Counted from the stretch's first letter, positions 10,977-21,139 are shown. The stretch: 64,000 nucleotides of DNA from Gracilaria gracilis (GCA_030374805.1 JARGSG010000197.1:1116001-1180000); one strand, 5' to 3'. The notes: generated from the letters alone by a model not told the origin. A program made the numbers and translations.

Positions 10977-12689
10977 TCACCTCCAGCTAAAGAACGGGTT
11001 TCGTCCCACTTCCCACCGTGGCATATTTGTGTTTCTCACCAACACATCCCTCATACAACTCCCTCTCGACATGATCATTCGTCGCAACGTGGGCACTTTC
11101 CACCACATGTTGAGCGGGAAAATCTGCCACCTTGCATAAAAGAAACGGTCCCCATCTCTCAGTCGTTCGAATTCCCTCAGCCAAACCCTCAGCATTGTAC
11201 GCCCCATACTCGCGCCATATGCATGGTCCTCCGCAATCAGCCCCACCCACGCCTCCACCCGGTCCACCGAGCCGTACGCCGTGGCCAGCTTCGCCTGCAC
11301 CGCCACGTCGCGCGTGATTTGTGAGAACCGCCTTGCTTTTCTTCGCCCCACCAACTGTCTGATTTCGTTGTACGTAGGTAGATTATGATCTCTTCCTCGT
11401 TGGATGTTGAGTGCCGCTAGGTCGAAGCCAGATTCCTGCGGGATACCGGTGAACAGAAAGTTTCGTAGTGAATCGTGAATCAGCACGTCAATCTCTTGAG
11501 CCCTGGCGTGTAGAGCGCCTCTGAAGAACGGCTCAATGCCTTGCGACATGACGGAGGACGGCCTGAAGAACATGGATGTGAATGGTACGTCCTCCATTTC
11601 CACAAGTCCTGGGCCCCTTCTGCGGATCTTGTTCCCAACCATTGTATGTCCGACGCGGTAAGCCGCGGTGGAAAAGATCATACTTACGCTGGGGTCCACT
11701 TGTGGACTATATCCTCGATACGGTCGAACAGTTCTGCCTGTTATTGCTGGTAGGAACTCTTCGTAAACGATCTTTTGAAAGCGCGCAATGTTGATGCTTC
11801 GTGCGTACTCAAACAGTTTGCCGTCGTTCCAAGACGGGTAGATTCGGTGCAGTTCGTCGCAGATTCGGTTGTGCTCGCGCACGAAGAGGGTGTGAAGTGC
11901 GGTGAGAACGGGGTGTTCATTGGCGCGATGGTCACCAGCTAGAAAGTACTGCCGTTCGTTGGTAGGTGCGTTTCGTAAACCGTCTTGATTCAATTGCAAA
12001 AGATCACCAGCAGAGGTTTGAATCTTGCCGTCCTTAAACTGCCTCATGGCTGATATCCTAGCGTCATCTGCTCCATACACGGAAGAAAGATCTATAAACG
12101 ACGATAACGAATTGATTGGGCGTTCCTTGCCGTCCGGCAATGTGGCTCGCACAGAGCGGTGAAATGGGAGCGTTCCCGACGAAAAGTTGGAGAAGATAGG
12201 ATCCGTGGATGGGATTGGAATGGGCATTGACTCGGATTGGTTAACAGGAGTGGCAATGACGGTATGGTCCAAGAACTGGCCAAAGAAGGTGGTAAACTCG
12301 CTCAAGAAGCGGCGGTTCAAATGTTCATGTCTTTGCGAGAACATGATATTGGAAATTTCGCGCGCGGACTTGAAAGCGGAGTGCGTGGGCACCTGTGACG
12401 AATGCGAGTCGACGTACGAAAACTGCATGGTGCCGCCAGATCCCCAAAGCTTGTTGTTCTTATTGTTGCAACTGCCGTCATAGGTGCGAATTTGGTCATC
12501 GCAACCGGGTCGGGTGCGCTCTCTCTTGAGGGAATCGTCTTCTTCGACCGGGCTCAAGAGCTGATTGCCGCCGCCGTTGGGGCGCGCGCCCTGCGCAAGC
12601 ACGGATGTGAGGGCAAAGGCGGAGATGCAGACAGCGAGAAGCGCGACGAGAAGAGACGGAGGGGCACGCATGGTGGTTGCGGTCAGCAA
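10977..12689 (-). CDS. Secreted animal-type haem peroxidase 2
   Basis: This 570-residue paralogue of the gene just downstream is in the same orientation. A signal peptide follows the start (PSLLVALLAVCISAFALTSVLA). Met7, at 12671, is an equally good start. All key positions are present: distal block GQFLDHT (Gln138, Asp141, His142), DHRANEHPVLTALHT (Arg255, Glu258), proximal His348 in AYRVGHTMVGN, and NIQRGRDH. It has only a short link (RSVRATLPDGKER) where peroxidase 1 carries its long insert, so this copy is closer to the plain family architecture. The side-by-side position and close similarity point to tandem duplication. Its promoter region is shared head-to-head with the pseudouridine synthase gene. 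Substrate cannot be read from sequence; a haloperoxidase or defence-oxidative role is an inference from the family. Confidence 0.93.
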   Translation of the reverse strand: MLTATTMRAPPSLLVALLAVCISAFALTSVLAQGARPNGGGNQLLSPVEEDDSLKRERTRPGCDDQIRTYDGSCNNKNNKLWGSGGTMQFSYVDSHSSQVPTHSAFKSAREISNIMFSQRHEHLNRRFLSEFTTFFGQFLDHTVIATPVNQSESMPIPIPSTDPIFSNFSSGTLPFHRSVRATLPDGKERPINSLSSFIDLSSVYGADDARISAMRQFKDGKIQTSAGDLLQLNQDGLRNAPTNERQYFLAGDHRANEHPVLTALHTLFVREHNRICDELHRIYPSWNDGKLFEYARSINIARFQKIVYEEFLPAITGRTVRPYRGYSPQVDPSVSMIFSTAAYRVGHTMVGNKIRRRGPGLVEMEDVPFTSMFFRPSSVMSQGIEPFFRGALHARAQEIDVLIHDSLRNFLFTGIPQESGFDLAALNIQRGRDHNLPTYNEIRQLVGRRKARRFSQITRDVAVQAKLATAYGSVDRVEAWVGLIAEDHAYGASMGRTMLRVWLREFERLRDGDRFFYARWQIFPLNMWWKVPTLRRMIMSRGSCMRDVLVRNTNMPRWEVGRNPFFSWR

Positions 12690-12990
12690 GGAAGCAACAG
12701 TCTGGAGGGAGGCGAGTGGAACGAGGGGGAGGCTGTGGATATGCTTCCCGGACTCGGAGCGCGGCGGCTGTTTAACTTATACATAAGCGGGCACGCGCTC
12801 GGCGCGGCGCTTCGCGGCGCAGCAAGCGTAGCTGGTGCCACATATCGAAACGCAGCCCGAAGCGGCTCATGTAAGCCACGGCGCGGCACGCGTCGCGCAC
12901 ACGCCGCGCGCCGCCGGCGCTCAACTTGAGCGCCGGCAGCCGGCCGCCGGCCGCCGACGCCACGTCTCGTCGTCCCCCTTTCCGGTGCGC
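12690..12990. promoter_or_regulatory. Divergent promoter: peroxidase 2 (-) and pseudouridine synthase (+)
   Basis: The two start codons face away from each other across about 300 bp. On the minus strand TATGTATAAG (12776-12785) lies about 90 bp before the peroxidase start and is the likely TATA element. The plus-strand side is extremely GC-rich and has no TATA-like box. The plus-strand frame is open from 12835, so part of this region may be coding if the upstream Met is used. Confidence 0.5.
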
Positions 12991-13926
12991 ATGACAGCGA
13001 TGAGCGCCGGCGTGAAGTTGGCGCCGCGCCAGCGCGATGACGACTGCGCGGGTGGCGGCGCGCGGAAAGCGCCGCGGACGGCCACGCTGCAGGTGCTGCT
13101 GTACCAGCGCGGGCGCTATGTGGCCGTTTGCAAGCCGCCCGACGTGCGCATCGACGGCGACTTCAAGCTGACGGTGGCCAAGTTGGTGCAGCACTTTCTG
13201 CAAAGGCGCCACGAACAGCCGCAGTTTTGTACGCCGTACTTTGTGCACCGGCTGGACTACGCCACGTCGGGCGCGCTGCTCATGGCGCTGAGCCGGCGCG
13301 CGGCGGCGTTCGCGGCCAAGCAATTCGAGACGCGGCTGGTGGAGAAGAGCTATGTGGCGCTGGTGCACGGGCACGTCTCGCCGACCATCGGCGGGGTGAG
13401 CGCGCGCATCGCCAGCATGGGCGCCGACTTTCGCATGAAGCTGAGCGCGTGCGGACGCAGCGCGCGCACGGGGGTGCGCGTGCTGTCGCACGGCACGTTC
13501 CAAGGGCGCAAGGTCAGCAAGCTGGAGCTGCGGCCGGAGAGCGGGCGACGCCACCAGCTGCGGCTGCACTGCGCGCTGCTGGGCGCGCCCATCGTGGGCG
13601 ACGCCACGTACGGCGCGTGTCACGAGGCGCAGCTGTTCGAACGAGCGCCGGAGCGCATGATGCTGCACGCCTCCACGCTGCGTGTGCGCCTGCCGCCAGA
13701 GCAGCGTCCGCTGCCGTCGCGCGCGCGCCTCCGACGTGGCGACGTCTTCGACGATGCGCCCGTCGCGCAGCTGCGCACCGACGACCCGCTCACGCCGCAA
13801 CGTATGCGCGGCGGCGGCGGCGGCGCGCTGCGGCTGGCCGACGTGCGCGCGCCGCACCGCGCCGCGCGCCTGCGCCGCTCTCTGAGCGCGCCGTGCATGC
13901 CGCGCCATTACAGTGCTTGCGCTTGA
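12991..13926 (+). CDS. RluA-family RNA pseudouridine synthase (RPUSD1-like)
   Basis: This 311-residue protein converts uridine to pseudouridine in RNA. The RluA signature HRLDYATSGALL (about residues 85-96 from Met 12991) contains the catalytic Asp. The start of the domain, YVAVCKPPDVRIDGDF, resembles eukaryotic RPUSD1 enzymes (DVRID), and the later RRHQLRLHCALLG block with GDATYG is the usual C-terminal family signature. I chose the Met at 12991 because it sits shortly before the conserved fold. The frame continues upstream to 12835, and the extra Arg/Ala-rich 52 residues could be an organelle-targeting extension. There is no S4 domain. The C-terminal 70 residues are Arg/Ala-rich and not conserved. 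The gene is extremely GC-rich, which creates long spurious frames on the opposite strand. It ends 77 bp before the next gene on the same strand. Confidence 0.88.
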   Translation: MTAMSAGVKLAPRQRDDDCAGGGARKAPRTATLQVLLYQRGRYVAVCKPPDVRIDGDFKLTVAKLVQHFLQRRHEQPQFCTPYFVHRLDYATSGALLMALSRRAAAFAAKQFETRLVEKSYVALVHGHVSPTIGGVSARIASMGADFRMKLSACGRSARTGVRVLSHGTFQGRKVSKLELRPESGRRHQLRLHCALLGAPIVGDATYGACHEAQLFERAPERMMLHASTLRVRLPPEQRPLPSRARLRRGDVFDDAPVAQLRTDDPLTPQRMRGGGGGALRLADVRAPHRAARLRRSLSAPCMPRHYSACA

Positions 13927-14003
13927 CGCCGTTGCGCTTGGTCAGTGCATGCACGCGCGTTTGCGCTCGGGACGCGCCGTCGCTTTGCGCTTCGCGCGCC
14001 ACC

Positions 14004-15497
14004 ATGTGGCCGCGCGCGCAGCTCAGCAAGCCGCGCCGCGCACCGTATCCGCACTACGCGCCCGATGGCGCACATGGCGCGCTTGGCGTGGACCTGGCGC
14101 TAGGCGCGCTGCTGTTCGTGCTCTCGCTGGCGCTGCGCTGCTTCGGTCTCGGCTTGCCGCCGGCCATCGTGTTCGATGAGGCGCACTTCGGCTCGTTTGT
14201 GGATCATATTCTCGCCCGTACGGCGTACTTTGACATTCATCCGCCGCTGGGCAAGTTTACCTTGGCCGCCGCCGGCTGGTTTCTGGGCTACCGCGTGCAG
14301 CCTGCTTTCCGCTACGACGCCATTGGGCGCGAGTATCACCGTGTGTTGTTTCTCGCGTTGAGGATTGTCTCCGTCTTGTTTGGCGCTTTCACCAATGTGT
14401 TCATGTACCTTACGGCCAGGCTGCTGCCCATATCCAGGCTTTGTTCCGTCTTTTGTGCTCTCTTGTTTATGTTTGACTCACTCAATGTCATCGAGAGTCG
14501 TCTCATTCTTATGGAAGCTCAGTTGATGTTTTATCTTGTACTTTCCTTGTATTGCGCCTTGAGGCTGTGGAAAACGCCTCCAACACACCTACGGTCCTTC
14601 TTCTTCTGGATGACTTGCACCGCCTTTGCCTCTTCATGTGCCGTTTCTGTCAAGTGGACTGCCCTGGCCACACCGGCGCTCATAGCCATTGTATCATTCT
14701 TTGCCTTGCATTTCTTGAGCACGCCTCTTGCCGTTTGGCAATGTGTGTGGATGCTGATGGTTGCTGTGTCTTGGTACTTGTTTTTGTTTCATGTTCATTT
14801 TCAACGTATCATTCATACGGGACCGGGCGCCCCGTTTCTTATGGAACAGTTTCGCAACACGCTCATTGGAGACCCTAGCTACAACGCTACCGCCAAACGT
14901 CCTTCGTTCATGCGCATGGTGTTGCAGATCAATCGCATGATGTTTGCTGCAAATGCTGCCGTCGCTGAGCGCCATACGTGGGAGACGTACTGGTATCAAT
15001 GGATTGTCAATTGGAGAGGACTGCTCATGTTTACGAGGCAGACTGATACATCGCATTGGCAAATTGTTTACCTACTTTGTAACCCCGTCGTGTGCATATG
15101 TTGCGCTGTGTTTGTTCTCGTTTTTGCAACCCTTCGCATGCTTTGCATCCGCTATCCAACTCTGATATTTGGACGAGATCTGTTTTCTTACCATCACAGC
15201 CGAAGATTCTTTGGCGCGGGCACGTTCTTATTGTTTGGCTGGTTGCTCAATCTTTTACCATACATTCTCGTTGATCGATCCGCGTTTGTGTATCATTATT
15301 TACCTGGTTTGATGTATGCTCAGTTGTTGAGTGCTCTTGTTGTAGACCAGTTGAGATTTCGTGTCAAGGTTTCGGTTGTTGTGAGCCTTAGTTTGGCCGT
15401 CATTGTTACTTACATCCATTTCGCACCCTGGATATATTGCATACCGCTTGATGCTCATCAGCATGCAAAACGACGGTGGTGGGGACGTTGGGATTAA
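14004..15497 (+). CDS. Protein O-mannosyltransferase (PMT family), without MIR domains
   Basis: This 497-residue multi-pass protein starts at an ATG in a good context (ACCATGT). The frame is open far upstream, but only because the preceding DNA is GC-rich. The first lumenal loop has the DE pair of the PMT family (FDEAHFGSF) and the DIHPPLGK motif. About ten hydrophobic segments follow. The C-terminal part carries the block ETYWYQWIVNWRG typical of the PMT C-terminal four-helix region. Such enzymes transfer mannose from dolichyl phosphate mannose to Ser/Thr of secretory proteins in the ER. Fungal and animal PMTs have about 700-900 residues because of lumenal MIR repeats. Here the central loop is only about 100 residues, with no MIR repeat. 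The first third of the gene is as GC-rich as the upstream neighbour; the rest is not. Confidence 0.9.
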   Translation: MWPRAQLSKPRRAPYPHYAPDGAHGALGVDLALGALLFVLSLALRCFGLGLPPAIVFDEAHFGSFVDHILARTAYFDIHPPLGKFTLAAAGWFLGYRVQPAFRYDAIGREYHRVLFLALRIVSVLFGAFTNVFMYLTARLLPISRLCSVFCALLFMFDSLNVIESRLILMEAQLMFYLVLSLYCALRLWKTPPTHLRSFFFWMTCTAFASSCAVSVKWTALATPALIAIVSFFALHFLSTPLAVWQCVWMLMVAVSWYLFLFHVHFQRIIHTGPGAPFLMEQFRNTLIGDPSYNATAKRPSFMRMVLQINRMMFAANAAVAERHTWETYWYQWIVNWRGLLMFTRQTDTSHWQIVYLLCNPVVCICCAVFVLVFATLRMLCIRYPTLIFGRDLFSYHHSRRFFGAGTFLLFGWLLNLLPYILVDRSAFVYHYLPGLMYAQLLSALVVDQLRFRVKVSVVVSLSLAVIVTYIHFAPWIYCIPLDAHQHAKRRWWGRWD

Positions 15498-17654
15498 CTC
15501 TTGTACCATTGGTTTCCGTGCTTGTATTCTTAACTTTGGCCTGTGCATACATACGATATCGTTTTTTTCTGGGTTTGGTATATCGTTTTAGAGTGCGTGG
15601 GACGTTGCCGATAAGAAGTGATGAGTTCTGTTCAGATCCCAATATTGATGTCACACTGGTGGGTCTGTCGAGTCGAGTCGGAACTGCGCGTATATGAGGC
15701 CGCTTGAAAGATATCGATTCATCTCTGTGAGAGACTCGTCAGCTGCGTGGGCAGTGGAAGCAAATGCCGCACCTGCCTGTACCCTTGCCTTCCCTATCAT
15801 CCTCTCTTGTTGCCGTGGTTCGACGCCAGCTGTCCATCATCTCGTCTATCTATGTACGTCTCGACAAGAAGAACTCGTCACATTTCTAACAGAGGTTCGT
15901 TTGTGAATCTGTCCGATTTCCTTAGTTGTAGATCAATGTGAATTAAGGTGTAGGAGCGCTATTTACCCTTGATGCTGCTTTTTCTCCTGAGACTTTTTTC
16001 ACCAAACTCGCGACATGCGTCATGTGACAAGCGGATTAGTATGAGGCACCACGTTCACCTATCGCCCCCAGCGTTGAATGAAAACGTAGAAGATTCTCGC
16101 GTATCTTGTCTCCCGCGTATCTTGTCATCCTGACTGGATGATGATGTAGGGGGTTTCACTCGTTTGTTCGTTTTGGTGCGCCTGGCGAAGCTTGCAAGAC
16201 TCAAGATCAACTTGGTGTGATCATATCCTGTTGTGTGATGCATTGAGTATCTCTTGTCCAACCAATTGTTTGAGTTCTTCGTCTAAACCCTTCATGAAAT
16301 AAACATACTTCGATCTCGCCAGGAGAAGTTATATATGTACAGTATATTACTATCCCGAATATTATACGACCACAAGTGCGCATCGAGTGTTCCTGCGGTG
16401 GCGATAGCTCATGACCTCATGATTACAAACGTCCAATGGATGATGATCAAAATGGAGGTCTGTATCGATTCGATATCAGTTAGCTCTTCAACTTTACGAT
16501 TTTCTGACGTTTTGCTGTGAACTCTCTTCTTGGTCAGTTGCGTAGTTTGAATCCACATGATATCAAAGGCACGCAATTCATTCGCTCATGGTGCCAGCCA
16601 TTAGGATGTGGAGTTGGTAAGACTTCAAAGTATCCCTGTCCTTTTGCAGCTTGCAGGCAGTTTTCTGTGCAACAGATCCGCAACTTATTGGCAATCAAAT
16701 GAGAGCGGCAACGAACGTTCTCAGAACTACAAGCAGAGGTACAGTACCGTTGATACATAAATCCCGTTGTGCGAAGTTTTGTATGGGTTGCTCTCGTTTT
16801 GCATTTCTTGGGATTTCTTGACCATGAATACAACGATGAATCGTAAGTGGAACTTCCTCCTTCCTATGCTGGTGTTCAATCGCTTTATTTCTCGGTGACA
16901 AGAGTTCAATTCCAAAGCACTCCAAACGTACCCATCAAGTATGCTACTATGTATTCGGCAGCCCTGAAATGATTCTCGCCTCCTCTCGTTGGAAGCATAC
17001 TTGCACCCTTGTGGTCGCAATGCGCTTCCTTGCTTAGCCTTCACAGAACGATTCTGTGCTGTCAAGAAGTCCGAAATCAAGTACGTGGATCTTGTCATTA
17101 CATCGTTGCACTATTCTCGAATCTTTGTGGAAAGCTTGCATTTCAGCCAGAGGGCCCATCCATAGGTTCGCCGTGGAATCGGTCTTATCTCCTCTTGAAA
17201 AACTATTCGTTTTCTTTCCTTGTTTCATTCTATCCATGCCACCTGCAACAGTATTTTGTGGAGACTTTCTGAAGCAGACAAGAAAAAAAAAACCAGAATC
17301 CTGAATTGGCGGTTCTTCCCGACCTTCACAAAAGTGCTGACAAAACCGATATCTGTCACGGAAGGGTTTAGAGATGAGCTCCACTCACCCTGTCGGCTCA
17401 AGTAGCCACTCGCCGCACACGGACCGTGTCGTAATCGAAACCTTGAATGCTGTAAGAATGAGCTTGCATTTCGTCCGCTCTCTACACACCACGCACTGGG
17501 GGTAGATAAAAGCCGCTCTCGACACCACCCGTGTGTATCCGTCGACCCACTCATCGCATCAGCGAAACATCTTCAGCGTTGAAGCATTCTACTGGCTTGC
17601 AAAATCTGCAGCTTGTTTTCTACATTGGGGTTATTACTGTTCAAACCGGTCAAC
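15498..17654. other. Gene-free stretch, with promoter of the acidic protein at its end
   Basis: No gene supported between the PMT gene and the acidic protein gene. Frames are short and mutually overlapping. A TATA-like box, TAGATAAAAG, lies at 17503-17512, about 145 bp before the start of the acidic protein, and is the likely core promoter. The early part should contain the PMT 3' untranslated region. Confidence 0.5.
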
Positions 17655-20525
17655 ATGCACCGGGTTTACTGGGTTTTGTTCACTGTGTTGTGTGCGTGTG
17701 TGGTTTCTGTTCCTTCTAGTCAGCGTTTCAACACGAGAAGAGGACATATTGGTAGGGCCCTTTCTAAGCTACGAACCTCGAGAAAGCATTTGGTTATTGG
17801 TGCATCTCGCGACAGTCGTCCTTCGACACATGTTAACTCAGAGAAAAAGTTTCCTGGTGAGCAGTTTGCGGGGATATATGAGGACAAGTCCGAAACGTTT
17901 ATGAATCCCCACCATCTCCAGGACAAAATCGAAACTTTGGCCGATACAGACGTGCATTTTGTTGACTACGGTGATGAGGAGAATTATGACAGCCACGATG
18001 CTCAAGACTCTGAGACGGACATAACTGATGAGGTGTACTATGATGACAGCCTCCCTTCGGATCCAAGTAATATTCATGTTGTTGGCCAGTCAACTGAATC
18101 TGAACAGGCAGTTGACGAGGAGAGTGGTGAATACGATGAAGAAGACTCACATCCAGATCTTAATGAAGTTAAGATTCTTGACCAGTCGAATGAATCGGAA
18201 CAATCGTTGGACCTTGACAGCGATGAAAGCGAAGAAGATGGTGATGGGGTTGATTCAGATCCATATGAAGTTCATATTGTTGGCCAGTCCACAAAGTCAT
18301 ATCAATCATGGGACAATGAGGATGATGAATATGATGAAGATGAAGATGACTTAGAATCGAATCCAAACGACATTCACGTTGTTGGTCATTCAACTGAGTC
18401 GGAACAGGTTTTGGACGAGGACGATCGTGAGTATGATGGAGAAGACGGTGAATTTGAATCTGATCCAAACAGCGTTCATGTTGTCGGGCAATCAATGGAG
18501 TCAAAGCAATCTTTGGACAATGAAGATGAAGAAAACGATGCAGCAGATGATGACTTTGAATTTGACCAACGCAGCATTCATGGTGTGGACTACTCTTCTG
18601 GCTTTGAACACTCTTTCGACGACGACGACGAAAATGAATATGATGAAGAAGAGGGTGACGAGCCAAACGATGTGCATGTTCTTGGTCAATCTGCTGAATC
18701 TGAACAGTCTTTGGGCGGCGATGATGGTGAATATGATGAAGAAGATGACGGAGGTGAATCAGATACAAATGGTCTTCATGCAGTTGACCATTCAACTGAA
18801 TCTGGCAAGCCTTTGTACGATGATGAAGGGGAATTTGATGCAGCAGACGAAGGCATTGATTGGGACCTAGATAATGTTCATGTACTCGGCCAGTCAGCTG
18901 AATCCGTGGAAATGTTTGAAGATGACGGTAATGGGCAATTAGAAGAAAAAGACGACTCTAACCTTGATCTTGATGACATCCCTGTTCTTGGCCGGACGAC
19001 TGAAAGTGAGCAAGTGAATGAAACGGAGCGGAGCTTATACGATGCTGACCCGTTCGAAGACGAGGATGAAGTCGACCATGAAATGGCGGACGAAGATCTG
19101 GAATATGATGATGAGAAACCTGATGAACTGCAGGATATTATGGTTCAGGGCCAAGCACTACTGCTTGGAGAGTCTGAATCTGATAAGGTTGATTCGTCAA
19201 AGGTTTCGAATGAAGGAGAAGATGAGTGGGCTGAAGATGAACTCTTTGAACCTCTTGATCAGGTCCAAGTGGCCCACTATCAAGATGATGATGGAGAACC
19301 TTTGGAAGAAGATCTTTCTGTGGATGGTATGTCCTATGATGATGAGACTCGATCCCAGAAGAACTTTGTTGGTGAAGACGAGTTGGAGATAAATAACTTT
19401 GATGATGACTTTGATGGTGAATTTGATGATGACTTTGACGATGACTTTGATGATGACATAGATGGATCCGGAATTGACAATGCTGAGGACATGGACGCGG
19501 TTGAACATGAGTATAAGCTTTCTAAAGAGCAGCAGGAAAGTCAAAGAAATGCGTTAGAGTACGACTTCGATGAGGACATTGATGCTTTTGAGAATGAACT
19601 GAGCTCTTTAGTTCTTGAGGATCAAGTCAACGGACAGAGTGCTCTGCAACGTAGCCATTCGTCATCATATTCGTTCTCAGCTGTGCATCAGATGGATTTG
19701 GACTCTGAACAAGATGGGGAGAATGATTTTGTTGAACACGAGGACTCTGGGTATGATGGCTACGAGCATGATGACGAAGACGATGTTTCGAGGACTATGG
19801 TGTCTACAAATGTTGAAGATCTCGATGATAATTCGTTTGAAGATACAGGTATTTACTTGGATGATGACGATGACACCGATGAAGACTACCATCGCTACAA
19901 TAGGAATCTCGACACAGAATTATCAGAATCAGACCCTTCATATGCTACCGATGTCGCTGGGCGCCTTATAGGTGATTCAGAGAATGGCAATGTTCACGTG
20001 GATGGATTTGCATTTGTTCGCGAACCTGATGCTGGCCATGATACACATGCCTCAAGGGAATCAATTTCTGACCATGACGAAAACTTTTCCCGTGGTTCTA
20101 GATTGGAATATGATGAAGACGATATAGTTCACAGAGAAACCAATGTTGAGAACGTGCTTTCCCCGGACGATGAAGCTCACAATGAATACGAGGATCAAAG
20201 GGCTTCAAGACAGGATTTAGGCGATTCCAATGAGGACAACTCATATAGCTCTGATGAAGACGAATACCTTCAGAAACGCACTAATGACGAGTGGAATGAA
20301 TACGTTTTAGATCTCGCTTCAACTCACCAAGAACAAGAAATAAGACATATGGATACCGGCCTCTCCTCGGAGCATGAGCTCTGGAATGGTCCGAATGATG
20401 GTTGGGAAGATACGGAGAGAGCTGTATACGGCGAAAATGGACGACATGAGATGGAAGCAGAGTTCGACATTGACTCGCATTCTCACGATATGCTTCATGA
20501 TTCAGTGAAATCTATTGCAGTCTGA
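17655..20525 (+). CDS. Secreted, highly acidic repeat protein
   Basis: I do not recognise a family. The 956-residue product starts with a signal peptide (VYWVLFTVLCACVVSVPSS). I chose the Met at 17655 because it is directly upstream of the hydrophobic core; the frame opens 14 codons earlier. After a basic linker (RFNTRRG, KLRTSRKH) the protein is dominated by Asp and Glu. Residues about 135-475 form ten tandem units of about 34 residues, consensus PNDVHVVGQSTESEQSLD followed by an acidic stretch with EYDEED. Then come non-repeated acidic stretches, including a run of DDDFD units near residues 585-605. There are almost no cysteines and no membrane segment or GPI-type hydrophobic end. An extracellular or vesicular polyanion that binds calcium or cationic polymers is a reasonable guess, but no function can be assigned. 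Confidence 0.82.
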   Translation: MHRVYWVLFTVLCACVVSVPSSQRFNTRRGHIGRALSKLRTSRKHLVIGASRDSRPSTHVNSEKKFPGEQFAGIYEDKSETFMNPHHLQDKIETLADTDVHFVDYGDEENYDSHDAQDSETDITDEVYYDDSLPSDPSNIHVVGQSTESEQAVDEESGEYDEEDSHPDLNEVKILDQSNESEQSLDLDSDESEEDGDGVDSDPYEVHIVGQSTKSYQSWDNEDDEYDEDEDDLESNPNDIHVVGHSTESEQVLDEDDREYDGEDGEFESDPNSVHVVGQSMESKQSLDNEDEENDAADDDFEFDQRSIHGVDYSSGFEHSFDDDDENEYDEEEGDEPNDVHVLGQSAESEQSLGGDDGEYDEEDDGGESDTNGLHAVDHSTESGKPLYDDEGEFDAADEGIDWDLDNVHVLGQSAESVEMFEDDGNGQLEEKDDSNLDLDDIPVLGRTTESEQVNETERSLYDADPFEDEDEVDHEMADEDLEYDDEKPDELQDIMVQGQALLLGESESDKVDSSKVSNEGEDEWAEDELFEPLDQVQVAHYQDDDGEPLEEDLSVDGMSYDDETRSQKNFVGEDELEINNFDDDFDGEFDDDFDDDFDDDIDGSGIDNAEDMDAVEHEYKLSKEQQESQRNALEYDFDEDIDAFENELSSLVLEDQVNGQSALQRSHSSSYSFSAVHQMDLDSEQDGENDFVEHEDSGYDGYEHDDEDDVSRTMVSTNVEDLDDNSFEDTGIYLDDDDDTDEDYHRYNRNLDTELSESDPSYATDVAGRLIGDSENGNVHVDGFAFVREPDAGHDTHASRESISDHDENFSRGSRLEYDEDDIVHRETNVENVLSPDDEAHNEYEDQRASRQDLGDSNEDNSYSSDEDEYLQKRTNDEWNEYVLDLASTHQEQEIRHMDTGLSSEHELWNGPNDGWEDTERAVYGENGRHEMEAEFDIDSHSHDMLHDSVKSIAV
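18057..19076 (+). repeat. Ten tandem 102-bp coding repeats
   Basis: The coding units begin every 102 bp or so with sequence for [IV]-H-V-[VL]-G-Q-S. Starts of this motif can be seen near 18069, 18171, 18267, 18370, 18471, 18573, 18669, 18771, 18873 and 18975. Units are diverged at the DNA level (many differences between neighbours), so the array is old and kept by selection on the protein pattern or by slow turnover. Confidence 0.85.
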
Positions 20526-21139
20526 GTAGTGAGCCTCAACGAAGCGATTAGCCTCTCAGTTTGTGATCCTAATATTATGACCCCTAACTAAACGGTAGGC
20601 ATAACTACTCTCTTACTAAAAAATATCTACCTGATCATATTCTTCGTGAGATCCTTTTGTGCTTCTGTGCATGCTTTAGAGCACGTCTTCAGCTCCGAGG
20701 AGGTGGCAAGAACCCACCATTGCAGAAGACACCTCTATCATAGGAAGACCCAACAACGATAACCACGTAGCATTTCTGATTCTTTTCTCGCTCGCTCTCT
20801 CTCTTTCTTTACGTGTACGCTTTCAACTACTAGGAAGTGAAGAGCATTTTTGTTGAAAGAAACGTCCTCTCACGAGAAAGCACAGGATCAAGTGTTCGCA
20901 GGTGAGCGAAATCCCGGTTCTTGGCCGAAGAGTAACACTGGTCTCATCTGCGTAAACATTTTCCAATGGTTTCATTCTCGGAAGATTTCTCGAATTCATG
21001 CGATAAAGCCGATAGCTTCATACTCTGCGTCTTGCTTCTGTTGTAAACAAACAGTAATAAAAAAGATAGCACAAAACCTAGCTTGAGAGAAAACTGAACA
21101 TAACATTTAGTAGTAGGTTATATATGAATGCAGTTTCGT
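20526..21139. other. Convergent 3' intergenic region
   Basis: This lies between the 3' ends of the plus-strand acidic protein gene and the minus-strand gyrase gene. No gene is seen. It should contain both 3' untranslated regions and polyadenylation sites. Confidence 0.6.

Noticed and set aside
12772-13908. Open frame of 378 codons on the minus strand opposite the pseudouridine synthase gene
   Set aside because: It is an Arg/Ala/Gln-rich shadow created by the very high GC content; the plus strand carries the conserved RluA motifs.
13128-14003. Upstream extension of the PMT frame (292 codons)
   Set aside because: It overlaps the pseudouridine synthase gene in another frame, is low-complexity Ala/Arg-rich, and the conserved PMT sequence begins after the ATG at 14004.
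18169-18795. Minus-strand frame of 208 codons, His/Leu/Pro-rich
   Set aside because: It is the antisense of the acidic repeat coding sequence; the 102-bp period keeps it open.
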